This document shows positions 1 to 6,236 of a stretch of 7,318 bases of DNA, in pieces; within the stretch, counting starts at the first letter, position 1, and each line of letters starts with the position of its first letter. Origin of the DNA: Verrucomicrobiales bacterium (GTDB taxonomy: Bacteria > Verrucomicrobiota > Verrucomicrobiia > Limisphaerales > UBA9464); the NCBI GenBank assembly GCA_003445095.1, contig DLVS01000486.1, positions 1 through 7,318 of the forward strand. The letters run 5' to 3'. The notes under the pieces are model-generated. The model made no database searches. It had not been told where the DNA came from and saw only the letters and a list, made by a program, of their open reading frames with translations. The position numbers were made by a program, and so were the translations under genes.

Positions 1-1277
1 ACCAATTCCCCCTCTCGGTTTCGTTGCTCGCAACCGCGACTGACGACGGTCAGCCGGGCGGGCCGCTCCAATTCCAGTGGACCCAGTCTAGCGGGCCCGT
101 CGTGGCCGTATTCAGCACGCCTCAAGCGGCGGCCACGAGCGTGGCCCTCCCGGGTCAAGGTGTGTTCACCTTTCGAATTAGCGTCTCTGACGGGGAGCGA
201 ACGGCGTTCGATGAAGTGGTCGTTCAGTCGATTCGCGGCACCGGGGAGGTAACATTCCTCCCGACCGGCTCGATCTGGCGTTACTCCGATCTAGGCCAGA
301 ACTTGCAAACTTCGTGGAGGGAGCCGGACTTCAACGACTCCGCGTGGAAGTCAGGTCCTGCCCAATTGGGATACGGCGATGGCGATGAAGCTACCCAAAT
401 CGGTTTCGGTCCCAATTCGGGTGACAAATATATCACGAGTTATTTCCGGGCCGCTTTCAACGTCACCGGCATCGACAATGTGACCCAATTGACCGTGCGG
501 TTGCTGCGGGACGATGGAGCGGCGGTCTACTTGAATGGAACGGAAGTGGTTCGGAGCAACCTGCCCGAGGCTCCGTTGGATTGGAAATCGCTCGCCAACT
601 CCGCGATTGGTGGGGCCGATGAGTCCACGTTTTACGACTTGGCCATTGATCGAGGCGCGTTGCGTGAAGGCCGCAATGTCCTCGCGGTGGAAGTTCACCA
701 AAGTGGTGGCGGTTCCTCGGATCTGGGCTTCGATTTGGCCCTCGTGGGACGCCGCCTTCCGGGAAATGTTTCGCCGACCGCGCAAGCAGGACCCGATCTC
801 ACAACGGAGGCCGGGGTGATGACTTCGTTGACGGGCGCCTTCACTGATGACGCGTTGCCGCAGCCGCCCGGAGTTCCCTTGTTTTCCTGGACCAAGGTCA
901 GCGGGCCCGGGGAAGTGGTTTTCAGTAATTCCGCCCTCCCGAAAACGGCTGCCCGATTCAGTGTGCCGGGACAGTACCGGCTGCAGTTTGCGGTGAACGA
1001 CGGTGAGCTGAGCGCCAGTGATGAGGTCGAGGTCACCGTCACTCCGGACACCTCGACGCCGCTCGTGCTGGAGATTCTGGGCGAGCCAAATCCTCGATTG
1101 CGCTTTACCACCGCCGCCGGTCGAAGCTATTCCGTGGTGGCGCGAGAAAAGTTGGACCAAGGAGAATGGGTCGTCGTCCAGGAAGTCGCCGCCGGACCTG
1201 GGGGAGTAGTGATCGAAATCCCAATTGCAACGGATTTGCCCGCCCGATACTTCCGGATCGTGTCGCCTAATCCGTGA
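1..1277 (+). CDS. Secreted/surface multidomain protein, PKD-like plus jelly-roll domains (5' partial)
   Basis: Only the C-terminal part is visible: the frame is open from the first base and ends at TGA 1275-1277, so any signal peptide lies outside the window. Four beta-rich domains follow in order. About 3-233 is a PKD/REJ-like Ig fold (ATATDDG, FQWTQSSGP, VSDGE). About 252-752 is a galactose-binding-like jelly roll (SIWRYSDLG, LGYGDGDE, RDDGAAVYLNG, AVEVHQ, SSDLGFDL). About 768-1043 is a second PKD-like repeat (FTDDALPQPPG, FSWTKVSGPG, VNDGE). About 1056-1274 is a short C-terminal beta domain ending in ARYFRIVSPNP. This order is typical of very large extracellular proteins in Verrucomicrobiota and Planctomycetota, where such domains serve adhesion or polysaccharide binding next to an enzymatic part. 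No catalytic motif or PEP-CTERM tail is visible here. The domain calls are fairly sure; the substrate is unknown. Confidence 0.85.
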   Translation, partial: QFPLSVSLLATATDDGQPGGPLQFQWTQSSGPVVAVFSTPQAAATSVALPGQGVFTFRISVSDGERTAFDEVVVQSIRGTGEVTFLPTGSIWRYSDLGQNLQTSWREPDFNDSAWKSGPAQLGYGDGDEATQIGFGPNSGDKYITSYFRAAFNVTGIDNVTQLTVRLLRDDGAAVYLNGTEVVRSNLPEAPLDWKSLANSAIGGADESTFYDLAIDRGALREGRNVLAVEVHQSGGGSSDLGFDLALVGRRLPGNVSPTAQAGPDLTTEAGVMTSLTGAFTDDALPQPPGVPLFSWTKVSGPGEVVFSNSALPKTAARFSVPGQYRLQFAVNDGELSASDEVEVTVTPDTSTPLVLEILGEPNPRLRFTTAAGRSYSVVAREKLDQGEWVVVQEVAAGPGGVVIEIPIATDLPARYFRIVSPNP

Positions 1278-1411
1278 CCGAACGACGGGTTGAGCACCAG
1301 CCCCACTTTCCTCGAACCGTAAGAGACGAGGTTATGAGGCGCACTTGGTAGAAGCTTACCCCCATCGCATAAACCCCATAACGTCTCCCGGCGTGCCGCT
1401 GGATCCCCGCG

Positions 1412-1616
1412 CTATCGTGTTCGCCTTCGAAAGGTCGCCCCCAAAGCCAACCCGCCGATTCCGAACAAGGTCCAGGTGGTGGGCTCGGGTACTGAGGTAA
1501 TCCCGCCGATGTCGAAGGATAGGCCGGTGCGAGGCCCCAACACAAACTCCAGCTCGACTTCCTGTCTTTCGTAAGACCCAGACTGGGCGGAAAGGTAATG
1601 ATCCCCGTGACCGCAT
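1412..1616 (-). pseudogene. Remnant of a PEP-CTERM sorted exoprotein (3' end)
   Basis: On the minus strand, 1492-1415 encodes a textbook PEP-CTERM tail: VPEP, then a hydrophobic helix (TLFGIGGLALGA), then the basic cluster FRRRTR and the stop TAG at 1414-1412. In intact proteins this tail directs export and processing by the EpsH/exosortase (XrtA) pathway. The preceding stretch EVELEFVLGPRTGLSFDIGGI also reads like such a protein. Further upstream in this frame the translation becomes Arg/Pro-rich and unconvincing. A different minus frame near 1608-1555 reads NAVTGIITFPPSLGL, a style common near the start of the mature part of PEP-CTERM proteins. No signal peptide or plausible start is found, so this is most likely a truncated, frameshifted remnant. 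A short expressed gene is possible but less likely. The tail is certain as a motif; the pseudogene call and its 5' limit are inference. Confidence 0.5.
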
Positions 1617-1649
1617 TGCCTCCCCGCGTGCGTTCGCCTTGTTCCCTCG

Positions 1650-1669
1650 GCGACTACCCGAGTAGTCGC
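1650..1669. repeat. Perfect palindrome, 8-bp arms with 4-base loop
   Basis: The left arm GCGACTAC (1650-1657) and right arm GTAGTCGC (1662-1669) are exact reverse complements around the loop CCGA. It sits in the non-coding gap, within a GC-rich stretch of about 1620-1755 that shows no credible protein on either strand. There is no adjacent T run, so it does not look like an intrinsic terminator. It may be part of a dispersed REP-like intergenic element or a binding site for a dimeric regulator. No second copy was seen in this window. The palindrome is directly visible; its role is unknown. Confidence 0.45.
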
Positions 1670-1929
1670 GGACGGCACGACGCGCTGACCCCGCGGCGCG
1701 AGTGGAGGCTCGGGGTGCAAGCGACGCGAGGACGCGAAGAGGAAAGCTGCGGTAAGTCGATCAGTTCAACAATCGCCGCGGCTAGTCCAACGCACCGGAC
1801 AAGGCGGACCTGGGTGTTAATGGCGGGCGGTCGTGAGGTGAGGTGCCAGGGTTGAGAACACATGAGAGTTGGAGGGTAGGGAACCCGCCTTGAGGCCAAT
1901 CGAGATGGAGCGAGCTGTCTATTCGAATT

Positions 1930-1943
1930 CTGAGCCCGCTCAG
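1930..1943 (-). other. Small GC-rich hairpin downstream of the desulfurase gene
   Basis: CTGAG (1930-1934) pairs with CTCAG (1939-1943) around a 4-base loop. It lies about 50 bases after the desulfurase stop on the minus strand, beyond the stronger hairpin at 1965-1986. The sequence after it on the minus strand is AT-richer (AATTCGAATAGA) but has no T tract. It may add to 3'-end formation or mRNA stability; the evidence is weak. Confidence 0.25.
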
Positions 1944-1964
1944 CGCTTAACGGGCGTCGCCACA

Positions 1965-1986
1965 GGGTCGACCCTTCCTTCGACCC
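1965..1986 (-). terminator. Hairpin 4 nt after the cysteine desulfurase stop, possible terminator
   Basis: GGGTCGA (1965-1971) and TCGACCC (1980-1986) form a perfect 7-bp stem with an 8-base loop. On the minus strand the stem begins four bases after the desulfurase TGA (1993-1991), which is the right place for a 3'-end structure. No T run follows, so it would be a non-canonical terminator or a stabilising 3' hairpin rather than a standard rho-independent site. Confidence 0.35.
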
Positions 1987-1990
1987 GCGA

Positions 1991-3235
1991 TCAACCTTTG
2001 GGACGGTCCGTTTGGCACACCCGCCGAACCACTTCGGGCAGCAACTCGATGACCCGCCTTACCTCGTCCTCAGTGTTCTCGCGGCCTAGGGAAAATCGGA
2101 CCAGCGCGTTGGCTTCTACCGCGGGCACACCAATTGCCTTCAGCACATGGCTCGGTTCGATGGAGCCCGCAGAACACGCCGATCCACTCGAAGCACAGAC
2201 CCCCTCTAAATCGAGAGCTGCCATGAGGGCAATGCTGTCCGTGCCCGCGACCGAGAACGCCAGGGTGTTCGCCAAGCGCTCCTGCGGGTGGCCGCGTAAG
2301 GTGACTCCTGGGATCGCCGCCGCCGCGGTTGCGAGCCGTTGGGTCCACTCTCTAAGAGGAGTTTCCGGGAACACGGGCGGGCGGACGCCGCGGGCGAATG
2401 CCTCCACCAACCCAACAATGGCCGGCAGATTTTCCGTTCCAGCGCGACGTTCGTTTTCGTGCCCACCGCCGACTTGGACCGACTGCGGTTGTAACGGCGA
2501 CCGGATGTACAGCGCTCCCGCCCCTTTCGGCCCGAAGAATTTGTGCCCGCAGACGGCGACCAAGTCGGCATTGAACTGGTGGATATTTGTGAAGGGTAAC
2601 TTGCCGAACGCCTGGACCGCATCGGTGTGAAAGGCGATTCCCCGTTCCCGGCATAACGGTCCGATTTCGGTCACTGGTTGGAGCGTTCCGATCTCGTTGT
2701 TGGCGGCCATTACCGAGACTAAAATTGTGTCCGGACGGAGCGCTCGGACGACATCTTCGGGGGCGACTCGGCCGGTCGAATCGACCGGGAGCCAGGTCAC
2801 TTCGAATCCTTCGTGGCTTGCCAGGTGTTGGATCGCGTGCAGCACGGCGTGGTGTTCAATGGGTGTGCTAATCAGGTGCCGGCCGCGATCCCGGCGGAGC
2901 CGAGCAGTCCCGAACACGGCCAAGTTATTCGCCTCGGTGCCGCCGCTCGTGAAAACGACTTCGCTGGGCTTGCACCCCCAAAGTTCTGCGAGGCGATATC
3001 GTGCGTCATCTAGGGCCGCACGCGCGGTCCGACCGATTTGATGAACACTCGAGGGATTACCCCAGACCGAGTCGAGAAAGGGGAGCATCGCCTCGCGGAC
3101 TTGGGGATCCAGCGGGGTCGTGGCGTTGTAGTCGAAATAGATCGGCCGCACCTCTTGAGCATGCGGGGTCGGTGTGAGATGTCGAAGCGAACAAAGGCCT
3201 AGACCGAGCGCGAACAATCGAGTGAGCGGACCCAT
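1991..3235 (-). CDS. Cysteine desulfurase, NifS/IscS family
   Basis: A PLP enzyme that converts L-cysteine to alanine and passes persulfide sulfur to Fe-S cluster or thio-cofactor assembly; a soluble class V aminotransferase fold. Counting from the ATG at 3235 (414 aa), the family landmarks are all present: YFDYNATTP at 33-41, SGGTEANN at 97-104, the PLP-stacking His128 in TPIEHHAV, NNEIG at 179-183, Asp205 and Gln208 in HTDAVQAFGK, Schiff-base Lys232 in CGHKFFGPKG, GGGHENERRAGTEN at 256-269, and the persulfide Cys354 in SSGSACSAG. The enzyme looks intact and active. The start is uncertain. Family members usually begin just before YFDYNATTP, and an in-frame GTG at 3151-3149 (V29) would give MRPIYFDYN. 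The ATG adds 28 residues with a hydrophobic stretch (RLFALGLGLCSL). Neither start has a clear Shine-Dalgarno site. The gene is divergent from the TPR-Rieske operon. Without other isc/suf/nif genes in view, I leave the symbol empty. Confidence 0.95.
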   Translation of the reverse strand: MGPLTRLFALGLGLCSLRHLTPTPHAQEVRPIYFDYNATTPLDPQVREAMLPFLDSVWGNPSSVHQIGRTARAALDDARYRLAELWGCKPSEVVFTSGGTEANNLAVFGTARLRRDRGRHLISTPIEHHAVLHAIQHLASHEGFEVTWLPVDSTGRVAPEDVVRALRPDTILVSVMAANNEIGTLQPVTEIGPLCRERGIAFHTDAVQAFGKLPFTNIHQFNADLVAVCGHKFFGPKGAGALYIRSPLQPQSVQVGGGHENERRAGTENLPAIVGLVEAFARGVRPPVFPETPLREWTQRLATAAAAIPGVTLRGHPQERLANTLAFSVAGTDSIALMAALDLEGVCASSGSACSAGSIEPSHVLKAIGVPAVEANALVRFSLGRENTEDEVRRVIELLPEVVRRVCQTDRPKG

Positions 3236-3297
3236 TCAATGGGGTGGGGCCGTCGGTGATGCTTGCCGGACCTCTGCCTGGCCGCCACGCTGCCGGA

Positions 3298-3801
3298 GTG
3301 AGTGACCTTCAAGCGATCTACGACGACGCGATGTTCGATTTCTCGACTGGAGACTACGACGGTGCGATCGGGAAGTTGCGCGGCATCTTGGCGGAGGACC
3401 CCGTCCACTTCGATGCGCAACTCAGCATTGCGATGTGTTATTACCGCAAAGGTGACTTCGCCACCGCAATTAGAGAGGGACACGTAGCGGAGAAGCTTCG
3501 TCCGCACGAACAGTTGGTGCATACCAACTTGTCCCTGTTTTACATGAAGTCCGGCGACAAGAAGACCGCCGAACATCACGGGCTTCAGGCGCGCATTGCC
3601 TCGTGGAAGCAAGACCTAGCGGCACCGGGTGCCAAGTCATCGTCACCAGCGAGCGGGCTGGACGACGAACTCAAGATGGCCGGACCAAAGCCGCAAGCCT
3701 TCAAGTTGCCGGAGAAGTTTCCCGACATGCCGTGGAAGAAGAACAAGCCAGCTACCCCCAAGGCCGCGACCGAACCTTCGACGGGAACGGAGGTTGAATG
3801 A
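3298..3801 (+). CDS. Small TPR-repeat protein with Pro/Lys-rich tail
   Basis: From GTG 3298 the product is 167 aa: about three tetratricopeptide units (roughly residues 5-35, 39-69 and 73-102) with the usual spaced small and aromatic residues (GDYDGAIGKLRGIL...DP, YYRKGDFATAI...LRP, NLSLFYMKSGDKKTAEHH). A flexible Ala/Ser/Pro/Lys-rich tail follows, with KLPEKFPDMPWKK near the end. There is no signal peptide or membrane segment, so it is probably a cytoplasmic protein-protein scaffold. The open frame extends up to GTG 3244 (also ATG 3259), but those 18 extra residues are Gly/Pro-rich and leave only 8 bp to the divergent desulfurase ATG. MSDLQAIYDDAM is the more natural N-terminus, although it lacks a well-spaced ribosome site. 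The stop overlaps the Rieske start by 4 bp, implying translational coupling and possibly a physical partnership. The binding partner is unknown. Confidence 0.85.
   Translation: MSDLQAIYDDAMFDFSTGDYDGAIGKLRGILAEDPVHFDAQLSIAMCYYRKGDFATAIREGHVAEKLRPHEQLVHTNLSLFYMKSGDKKTAEHHGLQARIASWKQDLAAPGAKSSSPASGLDDELKMAGPKPQAFKLPEKFPDMPWKKNKPATPKAATEPSTGTEVE
3789..3793 (+). promoter_or_regulatory. Ribosome binding site of the Rieske gene
   Basis: GGAGG lies 4 bases before the ATG at 3798, inside the last codons of the TPR gene. It is the clearest Shine-Dalgarno sequence in the window. Together with the ATGA stop/start overlap, it supports coupled translation of the two proteins. Confidence 0.6.
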
Positions 3802-4109
3802 GCCAGTGGTATGACATTGCCGCGGCCGATTCACTTCCGCCTGGTCAGTGCCGTTCGGTGGAAGTTCGCGGCCGTCGATTGGCTCTCGCGAATGTGGGGG
3901 GAGTTTTTCACGCGATGGACGACACCTGTCCCCATCGAGGTGTGCCGTTGGGGGCCGGCTACCTCGACGGTCAGCGGCTATTTTGCCCACTGCACGGATG
4001 GGAATTTGACGCGACCACCGGGGCGTGCGTGACGCGACCGGATCGCCCGTTGCAAAAATATCCCGTCGAAGTTCAGGACGGCCGGGTGATTGTGGAATTG
4101 GAAGCCTAG
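3798..4109 (+). CDS. Rieske-type [2Fe-2S] ferredoxin
   Basis: A 103-aa single-domain Rieske protein, the usual length of soluble Rieske ferredoxins (BphF/CarAc-like) and NirD-like subunits. The cluster ligands are Cys44 and His46 in CPHRG, then after 16 residues Cys63 and His66 in CPLHGW. The remaining Rieske beta fold is present (GVFHAMDDTCPHRGVPLGAGYL, then FDATTGACVTRPDRPLQKYPVEVQDGRVIV). No signal peptide or transmembrane anchor is seen, so it is not a bc1-type Rieske subunit but a cytoplasmic electron carrier. The start ATG overlaps the TPR stop (ATGA) and has GGAGG upstream. No oxygenase, reductase or nitrite reductase large subunit is nearby, so the redox partner cannot be assigned. 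The desulfurase divergent from this operon could supply cluster sulfur. A hairpin terminator follows 6 bases after the stop. Confidence 0.93.
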   Translation: MSQWYDIAAADSLPPGQCRSVEVRGRRLALANVGGVFHAMDDTCPHRGVPLGAGYLDGQRLFCPLHGWEFDATTGACVTRPDRPLQKYPVEVQDGRVIVELEA

Positions 4110-4115
4110 GCCATC

Positions 4116-4149
4116 GCTCACCGCCGTTGCCACCGGTGAGCTTTGTGTT
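4116..4149 (+). terminator. Intrinsic terminator of the TPR-Rieske operon
   Basis: GCTCACCG (4116-4123) pairs perfectly with CGGTGAGC (4134-4141) around a 10-base loop, and is followed on the plus strand by the T-rich TTTGTGTT (4142-4149). It begins 6 bases after the Rieske stop. The stem overlaps the final codons and stop of the convergent PaaK-like gene (stop 4120-4118). On the minus strand the hairpin is not followed by T residues, so it should act mainly on plus-strand transcription. Confidence 0.6.
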
Positions 4150-5371
4150 CGAAGCGGGGCAGGGACTGAGCGCTCACTGCTGTCACGGAGATGCGTAATC
4201 CCAGTGCCCGCTGGAGCCGCCGGGCAACCTCCTTCGCCACGGCGTCGCTGGCTTCAAGCTCGAGATTCAGCTCGGTCAAGGCGCCCCGGGTATCGAATGT
4301 GACCCGGTATTCACCGGCCTCAGGGACTGCGCGAATGATTTCGTCAAGGGCCGCCGGGTACACATTGATTCCACGGACAACAACCATGTCATCCACGCGT
4401 CCCAAGATTCCTCCTTCAAACAGCAGCGAGTTATTCGGGGCGGTCCGAGCGCGAACCAAGTCCCCGGTGCGATAACGGAGCAGGGGAGAGCCGATTCGCC
4501 GCAGCGTCGTCAGAACCAATTCACCGGTTTCGCCGATGGTTTGGGGTTTGCCCGTTCCCGGATCGATGACCTCCGCCAGGAAACTGTTTTCGAACAGGCG
4601 CAAATGACCGGGAATCGCGGGATTCTCAAACGTCACCGGGCCAGTCTCCGTCATGCCGTGATGATCGAAGACGCGGGCGCCGCGCCAGGCGGTTTCCAGG
4701 CGCTGACGAGTCGCCGGTAGGCTGCCGCCGGGCTCGCCCGCCACAATGATCGTACGAACCTGGCTGCGATTCAGGTCGAGTCCTTCGGCGGCCGCGACCT
4801 CTGCCAAGCGGAGTGCGTAGGTCGGAGTGCAGCAGAGAACACTGCAACTGTTTTCGAGCAAGACGCGCAAGCGAAGGGGGCTGCTCATCCCGCCGCCCGG
4901 AAAACATAGGGCGCCCACTTTCTGCCCCGCTTCGAAGCCGAGCCAAAATCCCAAGAATGGGCCGAAGCTGAAGGCGAACAGGATTCGGTCACCCGGGCCG
5001 ATGCCGGCGACACCTAGCAACTCGACCCAGTCATCAACCATTACCTCCCACGATTCGGGAGTGTCGAGCCAGCGCAACGGAGCGCCGCGCGTGCCGCTTG
5101 TCTGGTGGCAGCGGGTGTAGCGAGCAATGGGGTACGTGAGATCCGTGCCATACGGCGGATGAGCCGCTTGGTCGGCGACGAGGTCGGCCTTGGTTGTGAA
5201 CGGAACGCGCGCAGAAAATTCCGCCACAGTCGCCGGGGGCGCAATCATCCCACACGCTTCGAGTCGAGCTTGATAAAAGCCGTTCCCCCTAATGACCTCG
5301 GGCCACAGGTTCTGGAGCGCTGCGAGTTGAGTCGACGCGAGATCGCGTGGGTTGTCGGTGGGAGCGGCCAC
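4118..5371 (-). CDS. Phenylacetate-CoA ligase (PaaK)-like AMP-forming acyl-CoA ligase
   Basis: A 417-aa ANL-superfamily enzyme of the PaaK branch, close to the usual 430-450 aa. It should activate a carboxylic (often aryl) acid with ATP to an acyl-adenylate and then to a CoA thioester. Motifs in order: VPFTTKADL at 56-64; P-loop-like TSGTRGAP at 91-98 (commonly SSGTTGKP, so here Arg and Ala replace Thr and Lys); HHGMTETGP at 237-245; GETGELVLT at 280-288 with YRTGDL at 300-305; hinge GRVDDMVVVRGINVYP at 324-339; and PRFEHKAHRW near the C-terminus with candidate catalytic Lys410. The start is GTG 5371, 5 bp after the stop of the upstream membrane-protein gene, indicating an operon. The 3' end overlaps the convergent terminator hairpin. 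No other phenylacetate-pathway genes are seen, so the substrate is open and paaK is not assigned. Confidence 0.9.
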   Translation of the reverse strand: MAAPTDNPRDLASTQLAALQNLWPEVIRGNGFYQARLEACGMIAPPATVAEFSARVPFTTKADLVADQAAHPPYGTDLTYPIARYTRCHQTSGTRGAPLRWLDTPESWEVMVDDWVELLGVAGIGPGDRILFAFSFGPFLGFWLGFEAGQKVGALCFPGGGMSSPLRLRVLLENSCSVLCCTPTYALRLAEVAAAEGLDLNRSQVRTIIVAGEPGGSLPATRQRLETAWRGARVFDHHGMTETGPVTFENPAIPGHLRLFENSFLAEVIDPGTGKPQTIGETGELVLTTLRRIGSPLLRYRTGDLVRARTAPNNSLLFEGGILGRVDDMVVVRGINVYPAALDEIIRAVPEAGEYRVTFDTRGALTELNLELEASDAVAKEVARRLQRALGLRISVTAVSAQSLPRFEHKAHRWQRR

Positions 5372-5376
5372 GACAG

Positions 5377-5940
5377 TCAGACGCGAGCTGAGGTCGTCCC
5401 GGGTGCCATCACCGTGGAAGCGGGTTTCGCGGGCGCTGGGTTGGGCTTGAACTTCATCACGAGGCCGCCCCCCACGACAGCCAAGGCGATCCCGAGGTAG
5501 AAGGCCGGGTTCACTTTGCTAAAATCGATCTGATGCCGAAACAACCAGAGCGAGACCAACGCATTCACCACGGGCGCGCCGGCAAAAACAATGGACATCA
5601 CCACCGCCGGACTGCCCTGTGCCCCGAAGGCCAAAAGCGTGCCGAACGCTCCGATCGCGCCCAAGATTCCCGCAATCAACGACCAACTCCACCCAGCGGT
5701 CGTGTAACCACTGAAGGCCGCGCCTCGGGCCATCAACAGAACCAATGGCGCTAGCACGGCCGTAAGGAAGTAAGCGATCCCCACGAAGAGGAACGCTTTG
5801 TAACGTCCGTTGACCGGATCGCCCATGAGCACCTGACCTTTGTGGAGCAATATTCCATAGATGCCCCAGGTGAAAACCGTGATGAGCGTGAAATAGAACC
5901 ACGTGTTGCCAGGCGTGGTAGCGGCCGGAGTCGAATTCAT
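5377..5940 (-). CDS. Half-size EamA/DMT-like integral membrane protein
   Basis: A 187-aa hydrophobic protein with five predicted membrane helices at about residues 14-32, 49-71, 84-106, 111-134 and 145-163. The final segment, with GAPVVNALVSLWLF and YLGIALAVVGGGLVMKF, strongly resembles the C-terminal half of an EamA (drug/metabolite transporter) repeat. Full-length DMT transporters have about ten helices and 280-300 aa; this protein has half and would need to dimerise or act as a small single-repeat member. The tail is Pro/Ala-rich and presumably cytoplasmic. The start ATG 5940-5938 has no clear ribosome site. It is followed after 5 bp by the acyl-CoA ligase, so the two are probably co-transcribed; export or uptake of a related organic compound is a guess. 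The membrane topology is well supported, the transporter assignment moderately. Confidence 0.75.
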   Translation of the reverse strand: MNSTPAATTPGNTWFYFTLITVFTWGIYGILLHKGQVLMGDPVNGRYKAFLFVGIAYFLTAVLAPLVLLMARGAAFSGYTTAGWSWSLIAGILGAIGAFGTLLAFGAQGSPAVVMSIVFAGAPVVNALVSLWLFRHQIDFSKVNPAFYLGIALAVVGGGLVMKFKPNPAPAKPASTVMAPGTTSARV

Positions 5941-6236
5941 TCCGGGGCGAGTCTAAGAACGAGCCCGCGCTCGGCAATGGGATTCACAGCCCGGCAGGAC
6001 GGCGGCTGGATCGATGACTGGCCGCAGCGGGTGAGGCTGAATGAACACGTTTGAATGATCGACCGGCGCACCGGCAGGTTTCGCGCTGCGCATAAGTCAG
6101 GCGGTCCATAGCCGCGGTCCCAGTTCTCGCGTTGCGGCATCGCCGGCCGCGTGCGAGCGTCGCCGAATCTTAATGCTCGCGTTCCCGTCGGAGCGGATCC
6201 AGTTCCGGACCGCCGTTTGATTTCGCAAAGCTTTCA
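5941..6236. other. Divergent intergenic region, no gene recognised
   Basis: These 296 bases separate the minus-strand membrane-protein gene from the plus-strand response regulator and must carry the promoters for both directions. I see no convincing -35/-10 pair and no sigma-54 -24/-12 box. Minor inverted repeats are present: CGAGC/GCTCG at 5960-5973 and GCGAGC/GCTCGC at 6153-6180. The short open frames here have Arg-rich, unrecognisable translations. Confidence 0.4.

Noticed and set aside
351..1160. Minus-strand open frame of 269 codons
   Set aside because: It lies wholly opposite the multidomain surface protein, whose frame has clear PKD and jelly-roll motifs; the antisense translation shows no family features.
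1310..1331. Inverted repeat CCTCG/CGAGG after the surface-protein gene, considered as its terminator
   Set aside because: The stem is only 5 bp with a 12-base loop and no T run, so it is too weak to annotate.
1598..1855. Plus-strand open frame of 85 codons in the intergenic gap
   Set aside because: The translation is Arg-rich and low in hydrophobic residues, crosses the palindrome and shows no domain or ribosome site.
1921..1990. Possible tRNA or structured RNA, suggested by TTCGAAT and GGGTCGACCC-like segments
   Set aside because: No acceptor, D-arm or anticodon arm can be arranged around them; simple hairpins explain the pattern.
2010..2030. TGGCAC resembling a sigma-54 -24 element
   Set aside because: The spacing to a GC -12 element is wrong and it lies inside the desulfurase coding sequence.
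1869..2630. Plus-strand open frame of 253 codons
   Set aside because: It is antisense to the conserved part of the cysteine desulfurase; its translation is Arg/Ser/Pro-rich with no recognisable domain and reflects GC-rich codon shadowing.
5937..6140. Minus-strand open frame of 67 codons upstream of the membrane-protein gene
   Set aside because: It overlaps the membrane-protein start by a few bases, has no ribosome site and no recognisable composition, so it is more likely untranslated leader or promoter DNA.
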